Shown: positions 12,144 to 23,724, counted from the first letter of the stretch. The stretch is 64,000 bases of DNA from Diphasiastrum complanatum (GCA_029204225.1 MU832245.1:1-64000); one strand, 5' to 3'. The notes: generated from the sequence alone by a model not told the origin. A program made the numbers and translations.

Positions 12144-13814
12144 TCAACTTAGTGCATGAAAAAATTTATCAAGACTTTCTTTTTCAGCTGAAGAAGTTGA
12201 CGACCCATCTTCCTCATTAGAGTCTACTAGCAAATTCTCATCCAAATCGGCCTCCACATGTTGAGGGAAATTTTTGTAACGTGGCTTTGCTACGTTGAAG
12301 CCGAGTCGAAGATGATCGGTATGTGCACTTAATTCAAGACATTCTTGCAAAATAGATAATGTTGACTTTTGTAAATGATTCGTCATTGTCAGCTCGAAAT
12401 TAAATACAAGTACATCCACAATCTTGGAGATTTACATTATCGACTCCTTGTCTGATTCTTTGTTGTACGCTTCTGCTTGTCATTTTGGGTCTAATTGCAA
12501 CATTTCTAGCTCGTACCTTCCCCAAAAAAACATTTGTTGATACGATATCATCCAGCGCATATGTACAATCTTGGTGTCGTCGCTCTGAATGAAGCCAATC
12601 GGTTTAGCAAACCAAAATGGATGACTTTTGTTATATTCCGATGCCAAAAGTGCAATGAGACTCTCGACCTTTAAATTCATTGAGTTTATTAAACCATTTA
12701 GCCTTGGCAGTAGTTACAGTTTGTCGACTTTTTCTAGGACCCACATAAATTTCATGTTCTTCGTTTTGCCACAAGGGTCAATACTCAGTCTGTTGGGCAA
12801 CAACAAAGGAATCAACTGTCGTTGTTGAACTTGAAATCTAAATGGCCCAGTTGAAACTCCTCAGATGAGTTTGCATCTCCCCAAGTCGAGCAAACTTAAC
12901 TTTTGCTCTTCAAAAAAATCCACCCACCAATGTCTTTCAAACTCATCAAAACATTGGTATGCTGCTTGAATGGTCGTTTTCCAAAAAGTTTAAAGCCTGC
13001 AAATGAATCACTAGACAACTTCTCGTTTAGCCTTTTGCTCTTCCATGGTAGAAGTTAGATGACACAAAGGTGCAAGCCTTTACTTGAGAAGAGGACACAC
13101 TTTGTAAGAAACGAACTCCTTCAGATGTAAACCATTCTGTAGAGTTTGAAAAATTGCTTTCCCCACAACAATGTGATGCCACAAATATCATCTTTCAATT
13201 TTGAACTGATGTTGAATACTAATATCATTTATTGGTGCAGTGCAATGTTTCTCCGACGTTTTGATGTAGTCTCTAAAATCAACTGTGTGTCGTAGTAAAC
13301 CACATTTGGTCTAGGGGTGTATGACTCCTCGATAATACTCTGTAGTACCGGCATAAAAAAGCTTTTTTGTGTCTCAGTTTTTTGGAAAGTAACCAAACAT
13401 TTGGTCGATTTGATCGTGAGTATGACCCACCAGTAAAATTCCTATTTTGATTTTTTTGAATTTTTTTTTAAGCAACCAACATGGACAAATATGCCAGCAC
13501 TGTTTGATTTTTATTTTCTATGGCAATATTATCAAATTGCAAGTAAAGAATCTCAAGGAGACTGTTGCCAAATTTGACTATTATTTGTGGATTATAACAA
13601 TGGTCAAGTTTGGATCATTTCGAACATTGGGATAATCGAAATGCACTTTAGACTGCAAGGTGCCATTGAATATAAGAGCTCCAACCAAATGAAGTTGGAT
13701 GAAATCCACTTCGTTTAGATTTTTTGGCACCCTCACAAAATGTGGCAATAGCATTTTCTTTTGGTCCATCCATTGATTACGAGACCCAAATGCTTTTGAG
13801 AAAACTCCAAACAC
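12144..13814 (-). pseudogene. Unrecognised decayed reading frames, minus strand
   Basis: Several minus-strand frames follow one another: 13581-13814 (77 residues, with KKMLLPHFVRVPKNLNEVD), shorter pieces between, 12480-12680 (66 residues), and 12144-12419 (91 residues, ending in an acidic-serine segment EEDGSSTSSAEKE). The consistent strand and protein-like composition suggest one ancient gene or transposon protein broken by stops. I could not match it to a transposase, Gag or pol domain. A real family assignment would need a profile search. Confidence 0.3.
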
Positions 13815-14201
13815 TTTTTCCTGTCTTTAGCCAAGCTTTTGTCTTTCTGTTGTTTGTTGGCTCTCTATGAATTTGAAGCGACTTTGTAATGTTGCCTAAA
13901 AAATCACATACAAAAATGATTTAGTAAGTGAAAGTAAAAGAAATTCAAACGGGTTGAGGAATTCAAACTGGGGGGGTTGAAAAAACATGACAAAATTTAG
14001 TAAGTGTCAAATACCTTTTTTTTGAGGAGTTTTTGCATGTTCTCCTGAGCGCTTTCAACTGCTCGCAGATGGTACAAACAAACATTCTGTTTTTTTGGGA
14101 TTTTTACCAGACTAAAATCTCTCTTCCACAGTTTCACAAAATATAAGTAACTTAGATGTTGAACATTCTTTGACAATGCAAAATCTTTGTAAATTTATGA
14201 T
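13815..14201. other. No gene recognised
   Basis: AT-rich DNA between decayed frames and the hairpin repeats; nothing supported. Confidence 0.4.
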
Positions 14202-14270
14202 GAGCATAGGTCGACAACGGACCTATGCTCAGCATAGGTCAGCTCTCGACTTATGCTGAGCAGAGTTTCC
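14202..14270. repeat. Hairpin-forming repeat cluster, left
   Basis: GAGCATAGGTC (14202-14212) and GACCTATGCTC (14220-14230) form an 11-bp perfect stem with a 7-base loop. GACCTATGCT also pairs with AGCATAGGTC (14231-14240), giving a 21-bp near-palindrome, so two alternative hairpins share an arm. CTCTCGACTTATG follows. The same motifs recur at 16018-16123. Confidence 0.8.
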
Positions 14271-14490
14271 TACACATGTACATATCTTCATTTCAATAAA
14301 GCAAATTGGTTCTCTTGTGAAATGGATTTTATGAATGTCCCTGTTCTCTATCACTTTTCCTCCATCTCTCATGCTTTTATTGTGTTTTGCTAATTGTTGG
14401 ATTGATTGTTATGGGATTGCATGTTTTTTATATTTTTTATGACAGAGAAAGAGAGAGAGAGAAAGACGTAAGCTATCTTCATTGTGGATC

Positions 14491-14531
14491 TAGTGTTAAT
14501 GGATGTAGTGTTAATGGATGTAGTGTTAATG
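14491..14531. repeat. 15-bp tandem repeat
   Basis: TAGTGTTAATGGATG starts at 14491, 14506 and 14521; the third copy is partial. Confidence 0.9.
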
Positions 14532-14540
14532 CTTAGGGTT

Positions 14541-15225
14541 ATGGATATTAGAGTTAGATGTGAATCTCCCATTCCTGTTGAAATCTGAACTTATACCCTC
14601 TCTTGATTAACCAAATTAACTTCAAACCTCCACACTCTCCATCCACCCTCAATACCACCCTTCAGTTTCCTATCATTTCTTCCTTTGAACAGCTTATTCC
14701 ACCCACCTATACACACTTCTGCCACACCTCTCACACCCCTTCCAGATTCATCTCATCAGCTTGCCTAGGACGACAAATTGATGATAGCATTTATGCAGAT
14801 AGAGTATGTGCCATCGCCTAACCGTGCTGATCCCATTGCACTAGAGGGCATGGTAGAACAAGAAAAACTCACAAAGGATAATGACAACAATGTGCAGGTC
14901 ATCCGGGGCAACATCTCACCAAGCCTCTACTAGCAGAATCCTACTGGCCATGCCTACAGATCTCACGTCGACATACCAGTTCTTGGGAACCTTTGTCCAG
15001 GAGATGCTAACATCCAAAGCTTCATTGTGGAATTTGCTACTAATAACATGAAACTGCGAGCATAAATCACAGATTGAACAACCAAATTCCGATCTAGAGA
15101 TTCAACTGCAGAGTATCGACACTAACTTAGACAATGAGTCAGAATCTCAATGAGTCAACCCACATCAGAGCACAAAAGTTCAACTGATAAGGTCGAACAG
15201 ATCCAGACAGCCTCCATCCAGATCT
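14541..15225 (+). other. Probable copia linker relic and unassigned DNA
   Basis: From about 15100 the + strand, read in pieces, looks like the serine-rich integrase-RT linker leading into the copia RT at 15226. The earlier part (including a proline-rich frame at 14603-14821) is not recognisable. Confidence 0.3.
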
Positions 15226-15555
15226 ATGGATGATCCAGCCTACTACTTTGTGCAGGAACCAAACATTGAGGCAATGTCTACTCTTGATGCTGACCAGTGG
15301 AAAACAACGATGGACTCCAAATTCAATTCTCTAATGGAGAATCAAACATGGACAGTCAATGAGCTGCCAAAGGATGGAAACCCAATTCCATGCAAATGGC
15401 TATTCAAGGCGAAGTACGACATTGAAGAAAGGCTAAATTGTTACAAGCCCAGACTAGTCGCCAAAAGCCTTTCCCAGATTCCACATCTAGATTATTCAAA
15501 AACCTTCGGCCTAGTTGTCAAACATGCTTCGATCCGCCTACTCCTCTCCTTTGCG
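15226..15555 (+). pseudogene. Copia reverse transcriptase N-terminal fragment
   Basis: The frame shows the hallmarks of the copia RT start: DQWKTTMDSKFNSLMENQTW, then CKWLFKAKYD, YKPRLVAKSLSQ, DYSKTFGLVVKHASIRLLLS. These are the residues before the LDV..AFL catalytic block, which never arrives. At about residue 110 the sequence passes without a stop into gypsy RT sequence (see next feature). The enzyme is therefore truncated before its first catalytic Asp. Confidence 0.88.
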
Positions 15556-15940
15556 ATTAGGAAGAGCTATTACCCGCTGTCGTCATAGACCAAGTCCTAG
15601 AAGAATGGGCAGAAGAGAACAATACTCTTTCATGGATTGTTTCATTGGCTATAACCAGATAGCCATTGTAGAAGAGAATAAGTTGAAAAATTCATTACTA
15701 CCACATTTGGAGTTTTCACCTACCATGTTATGCCATTTGGACTGACTAACGCTCTCGGGACACATCAACAGTTCATGAACAAGCACTTTGAGAACATTCT
15801 CTATGATAACCTCAAAATATTCATAGATGACCCCTTTGGGGCATCTACTGTCAAGAAACACCTTGCTATGCTGGAGAAGTGTTTCCAAAAATGCGCAACA
15901 ACGTGCATCACTCTAAACACAGGATCTTTGGAAGGTTGAC
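15556..15940 (+). pseudogene. Gypsy reverse transcriptase fragment joined to copia RT
   Basis: Starting in the frame of the copia RT (YYPL) and continuing in two others, this is a Ty3/gypsy RT: IDQVLEE, YSFMDCFIGYNQIAI (first catalytic Asp block), a frameshift near 15697, then MPFGLTNALGTHQQFMN and IFIDDPFG (the catalytic box, normally YxDD) near 15815. It matches the same part of gypsy element G (40.2-40.9 kb) closely in wording, so it is from the same or a sister family. It stops at about 15937 before RNase H. Confidence 0.85.
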
Positions 15941-16017
15941 TTTACAAACTTGATGCGTCTACACCGGATCATCAGGTTTGTGCAGCTTTTGATAGCATAA
16001 ATCGAGAGCGGTCAACA

Positions 16018-16123
16018 TAGGGCCACTTTCGACTTATTGAGCATGAGTCGAGATGGGCCTACTCACTGCTCTCGACTTATGATGAGCATGAGTCGAGAGC
16101 AGACCTATGCCGCAACATAGGTC
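16018..16123. repeat. Hairpin-forming repeat cluster, right
   Basis: GCTCTCGACT (16068-16077) and AGTCGAGAGC (16091-16100) form a perfect 10-bp stem. GACCTATG (16102-16109) and CATAGGTC (16116-16123) form a second, with a 6-base loop. A third, poorer copy lies at 16028-16053. Motifs match the cluster at 14202-14270. Confidence 0.8.
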
Positions 16124-16329
16124 CCCATCAGTTGACAGTCTATCAAGTGAGAGGATATCAGATGAGATTTGTTTTTATAAGTTTTGTGTCTCTTGTGATA
16201 TATCTTTGTTTTTTTTTTCCAGACATTCAAATGGCTCAGCTCTTCGAATCTCCCATTAACCACAAATCACTTACATTGCATAAGTGTTGTTTAAGCATCA
16301 TTCCAAATCATGATTTAAGTTGACATGCA

Positions 16330-17560
16330 ATATGTTCAAGGTAAACACTAACTTTGTTGGCATCCCACTCTTTTTGAGCATAGCGTTAATCCATAAAAAC
16401 CGGCTACATCTATCATATTGAAAAACCCAAACATGTATATAGCGTTTCTACCATCGACAACAACTATCCACATACTACAAATAAGCTGAGAATGTTACGA
16501 AGATCATTTTTAGTGCTCGCCATCACTCCAAACTTAGTAAGATACACATCCTGTCACATAGTATTATGACACAAAAATATCAAAAAGTTACCTCAGTAAT
16601 GTGGCTTGTAAGGTCGTGCTCAGCGGGGAGGGGCTCAATCACCGTTTTTGCTGGTCCAGCTCGACCCGCTATTTGGGCCACCATTTTCTCTCAAGGACAT
16701 GTGGGCCGTCTTTTAATGACAATCCAAAAGGGTCTTTCTTATACAAAACATAACCCTGCAATGGGCTAATTCGCGTTGACAGGTCAGGCTGGATGTGATG
16801 GCAGGTCGTGAGGGAGACTGACTCCACATTTGTGGTTGGCGCGCGTTGGGAAGCTTGCCTACTACCTCTCTGATTTCAGTGGCAGATCATGCTAATTGGG
16901 CACAAACAGAGTGCACCGGGTGCTCGTTGATGAATAACTGTCATATGTGAGAGAGCAGGGTGAAGGATTGGCCTCTTGATCCGCAACACTACGATATGTT
17001 CTGCCAACTCACTATGGCCTCAGCGACGTCAGAAAAATGGATGCTTTCTGCTGTGAAGATCAATGGTGCATTGGCAGTAGATAGATTGTCAAGACAGGCG
17101 CGGTTTTATAGATTTTCAAATTGCTAGATCAGTGATGGAGGCCTGGGTTTGTGGCTGACTGGTCGCAATGGACAGAGCGTGACAACGATCAATTGTGGAA
17201 CTCTTTCACCTACTTCACTTCGTCATTATACAAGGTAGGAAGGGGAATGAACTGCGCAGAGGCAGACCGGTGGGCACTGGTGTCTCCTTGCACTGATCTT
17301 TGATGCCATCATCTCAAGCTGTCACCCCGTTGACACATTACCGGAAATTGAAACTCCTTGGAATTGCTCGGACTCTTTTATTTGATACTGCTTTCTGTTA
17401 GCAACCTGAATGCTCTTGGGCAGGGACAAGAAGCACATGTTTGCAGACCCACTCGCAACAACGGAGATAAGAGTCATTGAAAGTAAAGCAGATCAGCCTC
17501 CTTTGGAGAGCATAAAAATTCCATCATAGCAGTCTAAGATCATCCTCTTAAGAACATAGT
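16330..17560. mobile_element. Probable gypsy LTR fragment, family G
   Basis: The segment near 16588-16640 (CCTCAGT..., GTGCTCAGCGG, GAGGGGCTCA) resembles 44715-44756 in the presumed 5' LTR of gypsy element G. The region is relatively GC-rich and has no coding signal. Ends are not resolved; only the similarity around 16590-16640 is directly seen, the rest is inferred from composition. Confidence 0.4.
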
Positions 17561-18249
17561 ATGAAGTACAAGAGAGTGAGAGTGATATTGACAAAAAGAA
17601 GTGTTTTCAGCAGAACGTCCACCTCCTTTTGTAGAGCAAACTTTGCAGTTTGCCATCTTGCCATTTTGCCCATCCTTCACAACAACCTTTCAAGGACATA
17701 AAATGTGATGTATCTTTTTGATCCCATGTGCTTAATTGAATGTTGGCCTGCATATTTTGTTTTTAGGCCCTCTTTTCTTATGTGACAATTAGGAGGGAAC
17801 TTTGCCAATTGCCATGCCTACTTGTAAATTGATTTTTTGCTCTCTTAATGGTCCAAATACCCATAGCTCCCTCTTATTGGTCTCCTCATTCGTCTTGGTA
17901 TTAACAGTGACTTTTTGTTTTCCCATGTGGCTATGGAGGTCTCATGGCTAAATTCTTTAGGCCTTGGTCTATTGCCCATTTGGTCATACACACCCTTGCA
18001 GTTTGACGATCTAGACTGCCTGTCATGCTTTTTTTGAGTGACGGTTTGAAAAACCATTTGACCTTCAAATCTGAAATGACTTTGATAGTTTAGAGATGGG
18101 TACTAATTTCAAAGATGAGCCACCAAGTTAGAAGGGCTGAAAGTTGAATCATGAATGTCAAACTTTGTGCTGAAATTTTTATAGAGTTTCAAGTGATGTG
18201 TATAATATATTGCCAAATATTTCAAAAATGTATCTTTTGACATCTGAAA
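17561..18249. other. No gene recognised
   Basis: Short minus frame at 17845-18057 has no known motif. Nothing else is supported. Confidence 0.4.
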
Positions 18250-19160
18250 TTAACTTATCTCTTCTTCAGAAGATAAGTGTGCCATCAACATAGATAGCTA
18301 GAATGATTATTTCATTTTATAAATGCTTGATATAGACATTTGACTCAGCAAATAGAGGTTTGAAGCCTAAGGAACATAATGCTTCGTCCTTTTTTCTATA
18401 CCATTGTCTGGCTGCTTGTTTCAGACCATAAATGCTTTTATTCATGTGACATCCGTATTCTGGATATTCTTGGTTTATAAAATCAAGTGGTTGGTCTATG
18501 AATAAGTCTTCTTCCAATTCTGCGTGCAGGAAAGCACTTTTCTCATCCACAATATGGATTTTTAAATCATGAGCCACTGCATACGCGAATAACAAGCGAA
18601 TTGATGTATGTTTGACTACTGGTGAGAAAGTATCAATGTAGTCGATTCCATACTTCTGTGAAAATCCTTTAGCAACTAACCTTGCTTTGTATCTTATGTT
18701 TTCTCCATCAGGACCTGTTTTGATCTCGTAGATCCACTTGCACTTGACTGGTTTTCTGCCATCAGGTATATGTTCAAGTGTCCATACATTGTTCTTATAC
18801 ATGGATGACATTTCATCCTCCATTGTCTGAATCCAACGATCTTTATATGGTCCACCAACAACTTCTTTGAATGTTTGAGGTTCATTTGAGAAACCACAAA
18901 ATTCAATGGCTATATTAAAAACATCCTGACTATACATTTCTGGTGGTTTTCATTGTCTGTCATATATTCTCACAGGTGGTTTTGAGTTTGATTCTGCAGG
19001 TTTCGAGTTCGATTCTGATTCGAGCTTTTATGTTGGAATTCGAACTGGTGATGCAAGTCTATCAGACACTCGATCTTGACCTCCCTCTGAATTTGGTAAC
19101 TCTTTTTCATCTTCTGCTTGTTTTACTTCTGTGGTCGTTGGTAGCTGCGATGCCACCTTA
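18250..19160 (-). pseudogene. Copia reverse transcriptase, family C
   Basis: A clean 206-residue minus frame (18937-18317) covers FCGFSNEPQTF (end of linker), WTLEHIPDGRKPVKCKWIYE, YKARLVAKGFSQ, DYIDTFSPVVK, then the first catalytic block (VDEKSAFLHAELEEDLFIDQP) and YGLKQAARQWYRK. Just past its stop the YVDD box reads YVDG near 18270-18300, so the second catalytic Asp pair is damaged. The 18940-19160 part is more linker, out of frame. It is cut at 19161 by the Athila-like LTR. The linker motif FCGFS.EPQTF is shared with 24511-24759, so the two fragments belong to one family. Confidence 0.88.
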
Positions 19161-19161
19161 T

Positions 19162-20278
19162 TGTTAAAATTGAATATCAACATAAATATGGCATGATATA
19201 CTCGAAAATGAAGATATGAGCTGGTTAAGTATAAATCATGAAGAGGCCTAAGTCATTTTTCGGGAATATATCTCCTAAGTACTTGTCTTGTAATTAAGGG
19301 CAAGACCTTTAATAGGAAAGACATTGCCTTGGATAACCTTTACTAGGTCATCCACACAAAACGACTAGATATGAAAAGACATGTTAAACCAGAGTAACTT
19401 TAACTCTTAGTTAAATATACCTTTCATTGTATAATTGAACATATACATAGTCTAATTGTTAACTAGACCCGTTCGGGGGAGCGACACACTTATTGTTTAA
19501 GAGGTGTGTTTGTTCGCCTCGTAGAACATATATAGATCTCACACTCCAGTCTCGAGCATCGAGAGAGAAGAGTTTATGCATATGTAGGAGATTGAAGAAG
19601 TGAATAGAGTTTTGTGATTTATTCTCTCTTATCTCTATTCTTCGCACTGCTGAGTGTGAGTGATCTTGAGTCTGCTAACAATCTCTAACGCATTACATGA
19701 ATTACTCTCTGATCAGACAGACTCTCTATCATCTTATTCGTCTGTCGTGAATACTTTCTTTTCGGCACTCGAATAATCACTATTTTTGGTACAGTCTAGC
19801 ACGATCATTGAATAAAGATGTATAAGTTTCTAACGTGCTCTGAAACCATTCATGTTCTTTAACCATTAATTTGGACTTTAGTTGTTGAGTACTTCTGTCT
19901 AGAAACAAATAGTTTGCAAACGCGATTAATTAATTGTCTGTACAATCGCAAATATATCAAACATTTTTCGACTCTCTGTTGACACCTTAATCAGCCAGAG
20001 TGTAGTACCGTTGTACTACTTTGATAACATCTCATCTGTAGAACGCGTTTCATTCAATTTGATAGAGGCCAGATTGTTGTTCTAAAAATTATCACACAAC
20101 ACCCACATATAAGTAATATTGGTTACTTTTTAATGTTTGTCGACAACCAGAATAACACTCGAACCCACCTCTCATAAATTGTACCAAAAACATAACTTTC
20201 TAACGCTGTCCTCTGTGGGAACGACACTATTTGCTACAAAATCTATATTAATCTTGTTGGTATAGTACGACATATACA
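19162..20278 (+). mobile_element. 5' LTR of an Athila-like Ty3/gypsy element
   Basis: The predicted LTR begins TGTTAAAATTG and ends with CA at 20277-20278, six bases before the primer site, which is the usual layout in this group. Length is about 1.1 kb. Only one LTR is present, so the left end is inferred from the TG start and from where the copia linker stops, not from comparison with a partner. Confidence 0.55.
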
Positions 20279-20284
20279 AATTTT

Positions 20285-20301
20285 TGGTGCCGTTGCCGGA
20301 A
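20285..20301 (+). other. Primer binding site, tRNA-Asp type
   Basis: TGGTGCCGTTGCCGGAA differs by few bases from the TGGCGCCGTTGCCGGGG known for Athila-group gypsy elements, which pairs with the 3' end of tRNA-Asp. It lies between the LTR and the gag frame as expected. Confidence 0.75.
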
Positions 20302-20491
20302 TAGTTTAGGAAAGTTATAAGAAATCTGACAAATCCATCTCCATCTCTAGTGTATGTCAGATAGAGAATCCAGATTAGAACGATACCGCAAGCTTAGAGA
20401 GAAATTTTTATGAAGACAAAGTGAGAGTACTAGTTGAAGAAATCTAGAAGAAATCACGGCCCAGTTACTTGAACTCCTAATTAGCTTCGGT

Positions 20492-21165
20492 ATGGAGGGT
20501 CCTGCTGCACGTTTCACTTCTATATCAACAATTAAATATGATTATTTTAAAGGGACTTCTTCCGACGATGCCGATAGCTATGTCTCACAATTTGAGTCAA
20601 TAGCTAATGCAAATAACGAAGGTGCTGACGTAGACAAACTACGAATCTTTCTTGGTCTGCTAAGAAAGCAGGTGCGCATCTAGTACAGTCAAGTTGAACT
20701 AGGCCATGTGGGAATCTGGTACCTGCTAAAAGATGCGTTTCTGAACCAGTTCAAAAAAATCGGTTACAAATCAAGAATTTTCGGACGTCTAAACAATGTT
20801 CAGAAGAAGAGTAAAGAATCCCTTCGCAAATATACACGAAAGGTTAAAAATCTCATAGGAAAACTAACCGGTGTATATCCCGTTGATATGCAAATCGAAT
20901 GGTTTTTGACTGGTATACCACCAAAGATTGATCGGTATTGCCGACAAGGGGACATGACCTCCTTAGCAGCAGTAATAGCTAGTGCCAAAAATTTTGAGAC
21001 CTCGAAACTAGCACGAAAGCGACGATCAACTAAGAAATCTCGAAAGTCGAAGACTGATTCTAGTGACAGCGAGGATGATTTAAATTCTGATTCAAGTACC
21101 AGTTCTTCAAGTTCAGAATCTGAAAGCAGCGATTCATCAGAATCAGAAGTTGACAAAGGAGAGAG
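20492..21165 (+). pseudogene. Ty3/gypsy Gag fragment
   Basis: Two frames in the same phase (20492-20683 and 20708-21196) are separated by one in-frame TAG at 20681-20683. The protein has the helical retrotransposon-Gag signature: YFKGTSSDDADSYVSQFES, then LKDAFLNQFKK, ESLRKYTRKVKNL, VDMQIEWFLTGIPP. It ends in a basic block (KKSRKSK) and a serine-aspartate-glutamate run. No CCHC knuckle is reached: at about 21166 the sequence switches to a family A LTR fragment. This Gag would coat the RNA genome in virus-like particles; here it is truncated and stopped. Confidence 0.85.
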
Positions 21166-21511
21166 AACTCGAGCTACATGGTTATGTATTATCTAGTTTG
21201 ATAAATGCAACTTGCATATAGTTTGTAGACATAGAATTAGCATGATTATGCTTGTAGAAACTCGTGGCAACTCACATGCATTAATTGTAAGTCATCCATA
21301 GTGACATGAAAGGCATGCACAAAGTTTAATGGACACATGCATGATGATTTGGACATTTCTATTAGAACTAGTACACTTGTAAAAAGTTGGTAGAATTTGT
21401 TGCATGATAAGTGACAAATGTCACATACACTCTAGATGTCATTTTGGAATGGATAGATGTGGTTCTACCTCGAGCTACCTCAATCTCCATAAATATGTGT
21501 AGCTCTCCACA
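21166..21511 (+). mobile_element. Internal fragment of a family A copia LTR
   Basis: From ACTCGAGCTACATGG to TAGCTCTCCACAC this matches the middle of the family A LTR (compare 1899-2250), including GAAACTCGTGGCA and GGTTCTACCTCGAGCTACCTCA. Neither LTR end is present. It is spliced between gypsy gag and copia element D RT. Confidence 0.85.
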
Positions 21512-22273
21512 CAATCATCTTAAACTCAGTACCAAGTGCATGCTTAGTTTCTTCAACTAGATTTTCATTATTTCCACAAAGAATGATATCATCTACATAG
21601 ATGAGAAGCATAATTACAAAGTTATCGACAAACTTATAATACAGAGAAGGGTCATATTCACTTAGACAAAATCCGAGTGATAAGAAGAATGATGAAATAC
21701 TTGCATTAGGATCTAGATTTGGTGGCATCTATAAACTAGATCCAAATGAGTATGTGAATGATAACAATTGAGAAATGCATTTGAAACATCAAGCTAGAAC
21801 ATACTCCAATTGTGAAAACATGCAAGAGATATAAGTATTCGGATTGTTACCATCTTTGCAACTGGTGCAAAGGTGTCTTCATAGTCAAGGCTTTTGATCT
21901 GTGAGTAGCCTTTGGCACAAAGTCTTGCTTTATACTTATTGATAGATGCATCATGATTATATTTGATTTTGAATACCCACTTACATCCAATCACATGCAT
22001 GTTGTTTGGTGGCTATACAAGCTCCCATGTGTTGTTTGACATCAAGGCTTCAAACTCTTGGGTCATTGCTTCAACCCACATCTTGGATTGAAGAGCTTCT
22101 TGGACATCTTTAGGCTCTTCATCTGATATGAAGAGAGCATGATAGGAAGTTTCACCTTCCACTTGCCTTCCTTCTTCATCATATGTGAGCCTCCTTGGCT
22201 TAGATTTTGCTCGTGTAGATCTTCTTGGTGTGGTAGCTAGAATTTGCTCCTCCTCAAGCCTCGTCCTCACCAC
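21512..22273 (-). pseudogene. Copia linker and reverse transcriptase, element D
   Basis: Read on the minus strand: linker end and RT start (22273-22013, with RRSTRAKSKPRRLTYDEEG and EEPKDVQEAL), then RT (22000-21794, CKWVFKIKYNHDASINKYKA, DYEDTFAPVAKM). A short gap follows where the first catalytic block is lost or frameshifted, then 21728-21512 (EYDPSLYYK and the intact YVDDII box). The frame ends abruptly at EFKM where the family A LTR fragment begins. RNase H and 3' LTR are missing. Confidence 0.88.
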
Positions 22274-22324
22274 CTCTTGAGCAACATCAAGATTGATGAT
22301 TAATCTTGCATGAGACTCCTTGAT

Positions 22325-23236
22325 CTATGCATCATCCAAGTTAAACTTCTGATCTTCATGGAAGATCACATCTCTACTAATAATATTTTTGTCAGTAGAA
22401 GAAGGATATACTTTGTATGCTTTTTTAGTGGATGCATATCCTACAAAAATTCCTTTAACTGCACTAGGATCTACCTTCTTCCTAGTTTCTAGAGGCACAT
22501 GCACAAAGAATACACAACCAAAAATCCTAAGATGATCTACCTTAGGCTTTTTCTTATACAACATCTCAAATGGTGTTTTTCCTCCTATTGCAAGATTTGG
22601 AAGTCTATTACAAAGATAGTTTGCACATGCAATTGCCTCTCCCCAAAATTCTTTAGGCCGAGAAGCTTCTAGCCTAATGGCTTTTGCACATTCACGCAAA
22701 GTTCTATCTTTTCTCTCAGCAACTCCATTTTGCTGAGGAGTATATGAACAAGAAAACTCTTTTTGAATGCCTTCTCTCTCACAAAAGTCTTTAAACTTAT
22801 TGGAAGTGTATTATCCTCCACTATCACTTCTCAAAGTTTTTAACTTGAAAGAAAACTACTTTTCTACATAAGCTTTGAAAGTAAGAAAAACATCATAGAC
22901 CATGGCTTTTGAAGACATCATATAGATCCAAGAATATCTTGTATAATCATCTACAAAGGAAACAAAACAGTTTGCTCCTCCTTTGCTCTTAGTTGATGAA
23001 AAATGAACATCAGAGTGCACTAGTTCAAAAGGTTGCTTTGTTTTGATGCTTGATCTAGGAAAAGGCCTTTTGTGTGATTTTGTCAGCACACAAGCTTCAC
23101 AAGGTAGAAGCTCCTTTGATAGTGTCTTTGGTAGTCCAACAACTTTTCTTTCCTTCACCATAGATTTGCATGGCTTTGAAATTGGGATGACCCAATCTCT
23201 TGTGCCGCAGATCCTCCTGAAGAACCTTGGTCTCAT
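22325..23236 (-). pseudogene. Copia pre-integrase and integrase, element D
   Basis: The 23236-22856 frame has LPCEACVLTKSHKRPFP (end of the pre-integrase zinc-binding part) and ELVHSDVHFS with the first catalytic Asp, then FVSFVDDYTRYSWIY. The 22699-22325 frame has REC-like AKAIRLEASRPKEFWGEAI and TPFEMLYKKKP, the integrase C-terminal part. The stretch between, near 22730, still reads as the QNGVAE block on the minus strand. Frames change at least twice, so it is inactive. Confidence 0.88.
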
Positions 23237-23348
23237 AAGAAATATCTAAAATGTTAGCACTCTCCCTAGAACTTAGTTTGTACAGCTTACCAATTCTAGA
23301 TCCTCTAGCAATAACTTCATTTTCTCTTGAGATTATACACTTGTCAAC

Positions 23349-23640
23349 TTAAAACTTGACATCAAATCCACTATCAAACAAATGTCCTACACTAATGAGA
23401 TTCTTAGTCAATCTAGGTACATAAAGTACATCATGTAAGCAAAAAGATTTTGATGATGATGCATGCAGTGGAATACTACCTATTCCTTCAATTCTACACT
23501 CTACATTATTAGCAATATAGATTGATCTTTTTGTACCTAGATATGGCATGAGATTAGTGAAAGAGTTCCTAGAACTAGACATATGGGAACTAGCCCCACT
23601 ATCTATCCACCGGATTTTTTCATTCTTAAAAGGAAAAGAT
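23349..23640 (-). pseudogene. Copia aspartic protease, element D
   Basis: Just upstream of the 77-residue frame the minus strand reads the WIDSGASSHM protease site near 23590-23615. Within the frame are ANNVECRIEGIGSIPL and LHDVLYVPRLTKNLISVG, the conserved second half of copia retropepsins. The context between zinc-knuckle Gag and integrase is the normal copia order. Confidence 0.82.
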
Positions 23641-23724
23641 CAAAAAGTAGAGATCATTAATGAATCATCTCTTTCACTCAACACCCTCACACTCATCCTC
23701 ATTAGTAAGGTTAGCTTGCTTAGA

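Noticed and set aside
12480-12828. Short overlapping frames on both strands
   Set aside because: Neither strand shows a recognisable motif, and they overlap each other; the minus one is only kept as part of a broad decayed region.
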